DNA of 64,000 nt from Azorinus chamasolen (taxonomy: Eukaryota; Mollusca; Bivalvia; Cardiida; Solecurtidae). Below, one piece after another: positions 56,051-64,000 of the stretch; the stretch's first letter is position 1, and each line of letters begins with the position of its first letter. The stretch covers positions 38,423,855-38,487,854 of the forward strand of contig OY755244.1 of NCBI GenBank assembly GCA_963576725.1, read 5' to 3'. The notes beneath the pieces are model-generated. The model searched no databases. It was not told the DNA's origin and saw only the letters and a list, made by a program, of their open reading frames with translations. The position numbers and the translations under genes are program-made.

Positions 56051-56999
56051 TGGCCGCCGGTCAGGAGACGTCTCTTATACTGGTTTGAAAATTGCACATC
56101 TGTCCTGCGTTTCTGCATGCCTTTTTCATAACATGTAAACGGATATTTTAAATCTTTCAAGTGAATATTGTGTCTGTAAAGAATGCTGGAATCATCATTC
56201 TGAGAGATATGCTCATTTTTCCGTAACAATTGAAACAATACAATTATATGCGGAACGACACTGTTGTAGTATCGTTCAAGAAGACGCTCTCAGCTTAAAT
56301 CAATGACCTGAGCATTATCATGGGTCCAAGGTCGTTTCGAATCCAATCCCTTCCGCCCCCGGTCGCTTCGGTCAACATTGTGAATAAATCAGCAATTGAC
56401 GAGGGTTGATAAAAAGCATTTTATGCAAATTTCATAAGAAACCAAAAGTAATATTTTAATGAAGTTGAGGCCTTGGCAAACAAAGTAGATCTAGATTCGA
56501 CTCTCCTGTAGGACCAGACTGATCAGTGTTTGCTTATGAAATAAAAAAAAATCGGATATACTTTGAATATGTCGCAATATAGCTTAACTATTGCAAGTTG
56601 TTCGTTACCTATTTGCTCTGTATATTGATTGCTGGATAAGTGTGTTTCTTATCCAAATAAAATTCCAATTTCATTATTTGTAGTATCATGTTTTATGCGA
56701 CTGCAAAATGTGCACTGACACTAGTCATATATGTAATAACTAGTCATGTGTGTTAAGGAATGTTACAACTGTAAATAGCATTAAATGTCTTTTTGTCGGC
56801 ATATTGACTTGATAAGACTAAACTACAGATTTCCAAATATCTATACTTGGCCAGTAGTGTCGGTTCGTTGTTCATTAATATAGTCCTACCTTAAATTGTT
56901 ATACTTCCTACAAAAAAAATTGTCACTTTTTAATTAAATCTACCCATTTTGATTAATTCATGGAAACATTTTTAATTACCAGAGAACGTTTTGTGTAAC

Positions 57000-57860
57000 A
57001 TTTCCCTCATACTGACATATTTTCCTGCCTTGACAAACAGGGAAGACCAAGATTAAAGGAGCTGTCAAATCTGGATGTGTTATGTTTGCTTTTGGAATCT
57101 GATAGATCTAATATTGGTGGCATTGTTTCACATAGGGGTCACCTTTCCGTCGTCTGTCTGTCTGTCCCTCTGTCCGACTGTCTGTCAGCAGATTTTCTTT
57201 TGTGCCGTCGTTTCTTAAGTAGTCTTCCAAATCCAAATTCCATATATGTGTTCCTCTCAATGAGGAATATTGATGTAACTAAGGTCCATCACTCTACATG
57301 CAACACTTTTTAAGTTATCCCCCTTTGTTTATATTTCATTTTTTGGCTGTCATTTCTTAAGTAATCATTACAGAGCTTTCAAATCTCACACGTGTCTTCC
57401 TCTCATGCATTACTCTAGATGCAGTGCAATACTTTTTGAGTTATCCCCCTTTGCCCCCCCCCCCACACACACACAAGTCTTTTATTCCCCTTTGTTTACT
57501 TTTTCACTTATTGACCGTCAATTCTAAGGAAAGCATTATAGGCCTTTCAATTTCCTCAATGTGTCTTCCTCATTGATGTAACTCTACATGCAATACTTTT
57601 TAGTTAGTTCCCTTTGTTTCATGTTCCCAACCGTCCGTTACTCTTTCTTTCTTTTTCATTGTCTGTACTATCTGTAAGTATGTAGGATCTATCTGATCAG
57701 GGTCTGCTCTGTTTTCTTATTGAATTTAATAGATATGGGTTTGTAGTTTCTACTAGGCTGAACATTTGCATAGACTATGGTTTAGTTGGAAGATTTCGTC
57801 CATGAATATTCAGGATGTCAAGAAAATTTGAAAGAAATGGTGGAAAGGGAAAAGGGTTAA
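57000..57860. repeat. Family C element split by a (GTCT)-rich repeat
   Basis: The left part has TTTCCCTCATACTGACATAT and a partial core. The insert (about 57112-57680) has GTCGTCTGTCTGTCTGTCC and repeated TTATCCCCCTTTGTTTA-like blocks. The right part resumes at TCTGATCAGGGTCTGCTCTG and ends GGGAAAAGGGTTAA. Confidence 0.5.
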
Positions 57861-58065
57861 ATTGCATTTAGTTGTTATACTACTATTTTATATAATGTAA
57901 CCCAGATTGCGTATTACGGCAAGAGTTTAGTCCTTTAAATCCCACGCTATATAATACAAAATGGAAAGGGTGTTCGTTTTAAGTAGCAGCAATATAAACG
58001 TTTGAGGAGAAATATATAACAACAATACTGAACCCTTTCCCTAATCAATATTCTCGTAATTTAAA

Positions 58066-58168
58066 TGTTTATAATGGTATCTGCATACAGAGTTGTTTAT
58101 AATGGCATCTGCATACAGAATTGTTTATAATGGCATCTGCATACAGAATTGTGTATAATGGCGTCTGA
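58066..58168 (+). repeat. 28-bp tandem repeat
   Basis: About four units of TTGTTTATAATGGCATCTGC plus ATACAGAA. Confidence 0.85.
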
Positions 58169-58550
58169 CTTGTTTGTTCTTTGTAGAAACTGAAGAGTCT
58201 GATTTATCATAATTTTCTAAGCAACCAGAGCAGACCCTGATCAGACGGCTCCTATTTGTAAATGCAAGCGAAAAGGGTTTAGATGAAGGAAAGGGTTACT
58301 TATCTACTGATCTGACCTAGGAATTCACACAATGATGTTGTCAAAGTAAAGTAAAATTAAACCAAATCGAGGGCAGTTTATATGTTTTGTCTGTTTAGAA
58401 TTTTGCCTCTTTAGAATTTATCATTTGATAAAAATGTATTAAATACCAATGGCACTGTGAAAAAAGAAAGTACCAGATTGCAATGTGTAAAATAATTTCA
58501 TTCAAAATTCGGCATGTGTTGCCAATAAAGATAATGTTACTAAGTCTAAC

Positions 58551-58815
58551 CAAATTTCACATGTTTTCTCCTTTGAAACGCTATCTCCCCAGAGTACCAT
58601 ATTCCCAGTGTCTGGATCATAGCAAGGACATGTTTCTTCCGGAACACATTTGCCGTTTTCATCAAGGACCATACCATCTTTGCAAATACAACCTTTCAAG
58701 CAATCTTCAGAAACATCGTTGCATGTTTGCATGCCGGTCCGGTAATCTCTACACGTTCTGGAGTTGTTACATGGAACCTCACACTTGGAAAATACCATGT
58801 TGTCCTCATCACATT
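58551..58815 (-). CDS. SCO-spondin-like gene: first TIL domain and VWC start
   Basis: Acceptor TTATTTGACAG and donor GTTAGA, phase 1 to 2, 265 bp. Reads ECDEDNMVFSKCEVPCNNS, CLKGCICKDGMVLDENG, KCVPEETCPCYDPDTG and SKEKTCEI. Two blocks of paired cysteines with CIC-x-x-G-M-V-L and KCV-x-x-x-x-C are a TIL domain. CPCYD starts a VWC module. A second donor at 58561 (T|GTGAAA) would be phase 1 and does not fit the next exon; the GTTAGA site gives the intact TG|T Cys codon. Confidence 0.87.
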
Positions 58816-58999
58816 CTGTCAAATAAGAATGTCAAAAAGGTGTTCATGTCAAATGTGATTCGTTAAACGAGATTGTTTGAGCTTTGAACACGTCATCTTT
58901 TAATTTCAGTTTCAAACCGAGGGTTCAATGACAACTGTATCAATCTTTAATGATCATGTAAGACATTATTACATAATTATATCAATTATATTAATGAGA

Positions 59000-59210
59000 T
59001 TAACTCTTTCATCGCCAATGTCGCATAAATGCAAATCGACAAACGGTGCACTCCCAGATCAGACGCCGCCTTTTCAAGGCTGTCTGATCAGGGACTTCAC
59101 TTTTTGTCTCAAACTCTATTTCTATATATGTGCTTTATTCCTTTGAAATTTGCATTTATTTATCTTATTTCATTTTTTTACCAAATGCTTTAACAAAAAC
59201 GCGTTAAGCG
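59000..59210 (+). repeat. TTAA hairpin element, family L copy
   Basis: TTAACTCTTTCATCGCCAAT start, core CTCCCAGATCAGACGCCG and GTCTGATCAGGGACTTC, and a right end damaged at CGCGTTAAGCGTTAAGG. Confidence 0.65.
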
Positions 59211-59270
59211 TTAAGGTTTATAATGGCATATTAACACAAGTCAGTTTGCTTTAGGCAGAAACTGTAGAAT

Positions 59271-59392
59271 CAGGGTCCATGCTCATAAAGCTTTTTAGTT
59301 GAGTCTGGGTTTGTTCTCAAGCTTTTGATTGGTCAGATTTGAGCCAAAGAACGAACTCAGACTCAACTAAAAAGTTTTATAAGCATGGGTAC
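59271..59392. repeat. CCAAT-rich palindrome, family F, shortened
   Basis: CAGGGTCCATGCTCATAAAG to TTTATAAGCATGGGTAC. Only one GATTGGTCAG remains. Confidence 0.75.
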
Positions 59393-60122
59393 AGATCTAT
59401 ATTATTCCATAAGCAAACAAAGCAGACTATAAGAGCTGTCTGGTTTGGGTCTTTTCATTTTGGAAATGCGTGAAAGGCGTTTATATTAACGAACGGGTTA
59501 ACCATCTATATTGTATGCCAAAGAAATGCAAGGCAAATGAGAAATCAAGGATTCGCTTTTGTACGTAACCATTAATGATACGTGCCTATCTGCAATCATG
59601 GTAAATCCAGTGTTTTTGTTAACAAGTCTGCCTATATAAATTGCTTGTAATGCATTTCAAATATAAGCAAAAAAAAGATATATTAGAAATGCTTGCGAGC
59701 AAGCCGATACAATTAGCGACAATCGGATCTCCCTATTCTGAGTTTTCTCTGTTTGCAAAAGTGTAAAAAGCGATATTTTAAGGGATATGAAAGCGATATT
59801 ATAAGGTATATGTGCTGTGACTATTCAGTTCTTTTCAAACTAAATATATAATTGTTTGAGATTCCGGTTAATCGAGTTACTTTGTGTCGTATATTTGAAT
59901 TATATGTAAGCATTTTAAAGTTCTAAATGCACCTATAGCAAAATCAAAACAATTCTCAATTGATGTAGGTCTTGATTGGCATTTGCAGACAATCTGGATC
60001 CAGAGCAGACGTAGTGTCAAGATGTGTTGCATCAAGACCAAAGCTGTTTGGTGTATATTTTTGCTCCCAAAAATTAATGGAACTGATACTCTGTATACCT
60101 GCAATGACATGGTTGGTGCAAG

Positions 60123-60376
60123 TTTACCATTTGCTTCATAAATACGCCTGTCTATACCTTTGCAAACAGAGCAGACTCTGATCAGCCGGCTTCTGTGGAA
60201 GCCGTCTAATCGGGATTTGGTTCGTGTGAGTATTGTATAAATTAAGTAGGATTCTGAAGTTTCGGTCATGGCCAAAACTTCCTCCGCTTATGTGCCACTA
60301 GAAAATAAAAATCTAATTAATATTTCCTAGGTCTTATATTTATTTATTACATGAATAGTCATGACGTAAAATGTTA
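60123..60376 (+). repeat. Family C element
   Basis: TTTACCATTTGCTTCATAAA to TGACGTAAAATGTTAA, with core GACTCTGATCAGCCGGCTTC. Confidence 0.6.
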
Positions 60377-60554
60377 AATAAATCAAATGCCGTCTGTAAA
60401 ACTCTTAGTTTGATTAGATGTAACTCTGAAAGCACACATTTTCATCAAGTGTTTTTGAAACGTTTTCATAGGTTTTCATAATGATGTAACAACTTCCATT
60501 TTCTCAATAACTTCCCTTACCTCTGAGTTAGAACAACGGGTTAAGATTCCCAGA

Positions 60555-60835
60555 TCAGTAACAGGTGTGTAATAACACCTTAGAACATAAACGACGTCAT
60601 ACGTCATATATGACGTCAAACCATGCAAACCGATGTTTACATGTCATTTAAACGGCAAAAGTACACTGTTTTTGTTATGTGAGAAAAAGAATCTGATGCT
60701 CGTTGTCTTTTAAGATCACATGTTCCTAAGCTCACCAAGAAAATGTTATTAAGCTCGCCAAGGCTTGCTTTATGACATTTTCTAAGGCTCGTTTAGGAGC
60801 ATGTGATCTTAAAAGACAACTCGCAACAGGTAATC
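60555..60835. repeat. Foldback element, family J copy 2
   Basis: GTTGTCTTTTAAGATCACAT and its complement, with TGACGTCAAACCATGCAAAC and ATGTTTACATGTCATTTAAA in the flank. Reverse-oriented partner of 31550-31820. Confidence 0.7.
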
Positions 60836-60903
60836 TATATCTGTCATGTATTCATTAAGTTGTGAACTCAGTTTTGTCTGTAAACAGTGGTGCCCTATTA
60901 TAC

Positions 60904-61059
60904 CATCACATTGTCCGTTACAGTTTTCTGTTTCAAAGCCTTCCCCTGGACAAATAGCATTGCTCTCGCACGTTCTCTGCCTTTTTCTTGTTGAGATCGT
61001 GCAGTCATCATTTCTCTGACATGGTTCCCAACTTGCCCATGGCGTCCAAACGGTAGGAG
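60904..61059 (-). CDS. SCO-spondin-like gene: TSP1 repeat
   Basis: Acceptor TATATTTTAG and donor GTATAA, phase 1 to 1, 156 bp. Reads PTVWTPWASWEPCQRNDDC, TISTRKRQRTC, then CPGEGFETENCNGQC. W-x-x-W-x-x-W-x-x-C, the RKRQR strand and C-x-x-x-C end make a TSP1. The C-Q-R-N-D-D-C segment is longer than usual between the first two cysteines. Confidence 0.9.
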
Positions 61060-61161
61060 CTAAAATATATCATCATTCAAATATTCATATTTATCCTATC
61101 TTGTATACAGCGCTAGATCCCATTATATGGTAATACATGTAAAGAGTTTAATCATTGTTTC

Positions 61162-61401
61162 TTAACCATTCGCTTGCTATTCACGTCAATATACCTACCT
61201 GTAAATAGTGAAGACCCAGATGAGACAGCTCCTGCAGGAGATGTCTCATCAGGGTCTGCACTATTTACAAATTGGTTGTGCAACCAGTGTACTCCGCAGC
61301 AGTCATTGCAAAGCGAAATACTTGTAAATAGTAAAGATATATGTAATTATACAACAGGGCATGGGTGAAGAAATTTCAAAATTCAGCAAGAGAAGGGTTA
61401 A
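61162..61401 (-). repeat. TTAA hairpin element, family B copy 10
   Basis: TTAACCATTCGCTTGCTATT to GCAAGAGAAGGGTTAA, reverse orientation, intronic. Confidence 0.85.
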
Positions 61402-61869
61402 ATGAGTTCGCTAAACTAATATAACTAGAGTCTTCGCGATCGTTGTAATAGGTTTGGTAAACTAATTGAAGACATGCGTCTACTGGTATATGAAAAGAGA
61501 GTAGACTCATATTAAATGTTTTCCAGAGAATCAATCTTATCAGGGTCTGCACTGTTTGTCATTAAAACTTTTCTCACAAAATATACCCTTTCCTGTTGAA
61601 TGTACCTTGTTGTTAACTTAAGGGTAAAATAGTACACGAATGTGAGCCGGTACAGTAAACCCCCTTTAAACCGGACGTTCAATTTAGTATAAACATTGGT
61701 CTTGGGGATAGATGGTAGCTTAATGCAGTAAGCTACTTTAACAAGATTTTAAATGCCAAACAATGCAAACCCATATCAGAAGGCTCATTTAGGTCTTTAC
61801 TGTTTGCAAATGACAATACATGCGTCTAACGGGTTGAGATGGTTACGTTATGCAATTGTCCTGTGTCTG

Positions 61870-62044
61870 TATTGCATAAAACTTTTAGTTGAGTCTGAGA
61901 ACGTTCTCAAGATTTTGATTGGTCAGATTTGAGCCTTTGGCTCAAATCTGACCAAACAAAAGCTTGAGAACTCAAATATGACCAATCAAAAGCTTGAGAA
62001 CAAAACTCAGACTCAACTAAAAGCTTTATAAGCATGGACCCAGA
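61870..62044. repeat. CCAAT-rich palindrome, family F, intronic
   Basis: The left outer end is decayed (TGCATAAAACTTTTAGTTGA), the right intact (TTTATAAGCATGGACCCA). Confidence 0.8.
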
Positions 62045-62166
62045 TGATCAGTGCATGAACTGCATTGTATAATTCTTGCCATCAGTAACTTATGTTGATT
62101 GATTTACAGTATAAGCTTACTTCCGATTACATTCTTGCCCCATGATGTTGACGATATTGTACTTAC

Positions 62167-62322
62167 GCAAACACGGTTCTGTATTGCAGGCGTTTGAATC
62201 GGTCGTTTGTCTAAACGGACAAGTAAGGTCATTGTTTATGATTGTTTTCTTTCGCCACCGCAGACCGCCATCACAGGTCTTGTCACACTCTCCCCAACTG
62301 CCCCACTCAGATTCTTGGCAAT
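62167..62322 (-). CDS. SCO-spondin-like gene: TSP1 repeat (most 5' certain exon)
   Basis: Acceptor TGATATTGTGATTTCGCAG and donor GTAAGT, phase 1 to 1, 156 bp. Reads CQESEWGSWGECDKTC, DGGLRWRKKTI, then SNACNTEPC. W-x-x-W-x-x-C-x-x-x-C-x-G-G and the RWRKK strand mark a TSP1 repeat. Phase-1 entry means at least one more exon lies upstream, at or beyond 63769. Confidence 0.9.
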
Positions 62323-62387
62323 CTGCGAAATCACAATATCAAATGTCAGTTCAGATGTATGTTCGTGACATTGGAAATATGCTTTCA

Positions 62388-62495
62388 TGATCTAATTCCA
62401 TATACAAACAGGACATATCAGTTAGGACTACACACTATGACCCCATGACCTATTTCCATATACAAACAGGACATATCAATCAGGACTAGACACTA
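62388..62495 (+). repeat. Two-copy tandem duplication, about 60 bp
   Basis: TTCCATATACAAACAGGACA and TATCA..AGGACTA..CACTA occur twice in direct order. Confidence 0.85.
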
Positions 62496-62736
62496 CGTCA
62501 GCATTGCTTGTCAAGATTGGCAATATTGGTGAATGACAATCACCTTTGACCACTACTGGAAATTGCACATTTATAGTTTCATATGTCATGTTTGAAATGT
62601 TAAATGTAAGAAAATGGTCTTTGATTTTAAACCATAATGAAAATAAAAAGGTCTTGTTCAGTATAGATTCTCCTTAGGGCCATTGGAATCTTCATGATCT
62701 ATACTGATTAGAAGATCATGCGTGTTATGGGTTCTT

Positions 62737-62986
62737 TTAACCCTTCGTTTGCTGAATTTTAAAATACATATTTCCTTCGTTACCCATGCCTTGTTGTATA
62801 GTTACATATATCTTCACTGTGTACAAGTGTATCGCTGTGCAATCACTGCTGTGGAGTGCACTGGTTGCACAATCAACTTGTAAATAGTGCAGACCCTGAT
62901 GAGACAGCTCCTGCAGGAGCTGTCTCATCTGGGTCTGCACTATTTACAGGTACGCATATTGACGTGATTAGCAAGCGAAGGGTTAA
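62737..62986 (+). repeat. TTAA hairpin element, family B copy 11
   Basis: TTAACCCTTCGTTTGCTGAA to TAGCAAGCGAAGGGTTAA. In this copy the hairpin core has only the single T/A mismatch. Confidence 0.85.
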
Positions 62987-63189
62987 CATAGACTATATAA
63001 TAAAGTCATACATTAAACAGATATTGTGCATCAAAGGTTGCGTGCAACACAACATTACTCAAAAATATTCTGACATTACTACTATAACATGAGTGCGGAA
63101 CAGTTTGGATTTTGAAGAGGCATAAAGTTACCCGGCTTCTCATCAGTGTTGTAACCTTTTGTAAATTCGCTCCAAAGATAGTGATGCGC

Positions 63190-63430
63190 TTAACTCTTTC
63201 TCTTATGGAAGCGCATTCTTACGCATCTACAAACAGAGTAGACACAGATCAGACGGTTCCTATGGGAGCCGTCTTCTCAGGGCCTGCTTTATTTGCTTAT
63301 GGTAAAATTCAGATATGATTATACAGCGTCTGCCTGAGCAAAATTGCCCTTTGTTCATATGCCACATATTCCAATTAATATTCATGAGGTCATTATTTCT
63401 AACATGAATATACAACAGGGAAAGGGTTAA
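63190..63430 (+). repeat. TTAA hairpin element, family C (complete ends)
   Basis: TTAACTCTTTCTCTTATGGA to CAACAGGGAAAGGGTTAA, with core GACACAGATCAGACGGTTCC. Confidence 0.75.
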
Positions 63431-63533
63431 AACTGTATTCCAGAAATATTCATGTATCATATTATGATATCACAAGTATAGATTTCCTGAATTTGCATAA
63501 TATCAGACATTACAGAATCAAATTTATATCATT

Positions 63534-63640
63534 TCATAAATAAACACAGTGGACCCGGATCATACGGCTACCACAGGAGCCGTCTGACCATTGTCTACTC
63601 TGTTTTGTTTGTAAATGCGCGAAGGGGTAGCTATGTTGTA
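63534..63640 (-). repeat. Family C fragment
   Basis: GGACCCGGATCATACGGCTA and GGAGCCGTCTGACCATTGTC hairpin with TTTGTAAATGCGCGAAGGGG. Outer left end missing. Confidence 0.55.
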
Positions 63641-63768
63641 ACGCGTTAACGCCAAATATTCGTTTTATAAAGGAAACAAATTTATAAACAGAATACAACA
63701 TTAGTGCAAACAGACTAAACCAATTATGCAAGCAGATACTATGCCAATTAAGTCTCTCTCGTCTTTAC

Positions 63769-63860
63769 ATACATGTATGTCCATAGTAATATGGTCCACT
63801 CTCGTATGACATTGCCGTGAAGCTAACCGACATGTATCCGACGTTCGGTCACAGTCTGCA
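63769..63860 (-). CDS. Candidate upstream exon of SCO-spondin-like gene
   Basis: Between GAAAAACAG and GTAAAG, phase 2 to 1, 92 bp. The frame that fits the next exon reads ADCDRTSDTCRLASRQCH, then TRVDHITMDIHV. Four cysteines in about 18 residues and the required phase-1 exit support it, perhaps as the second half of a VWC-like module with a split TG|T. The acceptor has a poor pyrimidine tract, and the cysteine spacing does not match the other modules closely. Confidence 0.4.
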
Positions 63861-64000
63861 CTGTTTTTCACTTGTCAGAACAGGTAATTCGTTCCCTACT
63901 TTTGTTTTAAAAAAGTGTAAATTATTATCAGTATCATTGTCATGACCGAATGTAATATTTTTAAATAGTTTGCAATGCCCAATGCTTAAGTTTTGTATCT

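Noticed and set aside
58561..58566. Alternative donor T|GTGAAA for the first TIL exon
   Set aside because: Gives phase 1 and loses the C-x-C join; the GTTAGA donor at 58550 fits the next exon in phase 2.
63769..63830. Second reading of the same interval, MSYESGPYYYGHTCM
   Set aside because: An upstream stop closes the frame within the candidate exon and it would not exit in phase 1.

Overview
The window looks like nuclear DNA of a mollusc, most likely a bivalve. It is AT-rich, its genes have short exons and long introns with GT..AG junctions, and it is crowded with small hairpin-forming transposable elements. No coding transposon, virus, rRNA or convincing tRNA gene was seen. The bivalve assignment, perhaps Dreissena- or Mya-like, is inference from the style of the repeats and was not checked.

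Two genes can be reconstructed from splice sites and codon phase, both on the minus strand. From 64000 down to 32751 lies the 3' part of a large secreted-protein gene. Fifteen exons join with perfect phase continuity and encode about 725 residues ending in a stop. The order is TSP1, TSP1, TIL, VWC, TSP1, VWC, TSP1, TSP1, TSP1, TIL, VWC, then a C-terminal cystine knot (CTCK). This is the C-terminal layout of SCO-spondin and related giant glycoproteins. The 5' part lies beyond 64000; one more weak exon candidate sits at 63769-63860. The protein ends in an unusual acidic tail of four 9-residue repeats.

From 8612 down to at least 3402 lies the 5' part of a small secreted gene. It has an ATG in a perfect Kozak context, a signal peptide, an EMI-like cysteine module and one EGF-like domain. 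Its last exon is not settled. At 409-489 there is either the signal-peptide exon of a further gene or a terminal exon of this one.

The rest is introns and intergenic DNA filled with repeats. I separate several TTAA-flanked, piggyBac-like hairpin families (called B, A, C, L and H here), TA-flanked Tc1/mariner-like families (D, E, K), a CCAAT-rich palindromic family (F), a short palindromic family (G), and a tRNA-derived SINE. Elements are often nested in one another. The most unusual pattern is a common hairpin core in families A, B, C and L, with one mismatch kept at the same position. Other notable structures are a perfect 269-bp palindrome at 34802-35070, a perfect 62-bp-arm hairpin at 31826-31963, and a tandem array of roughly 85-bp units at 17990-19388.
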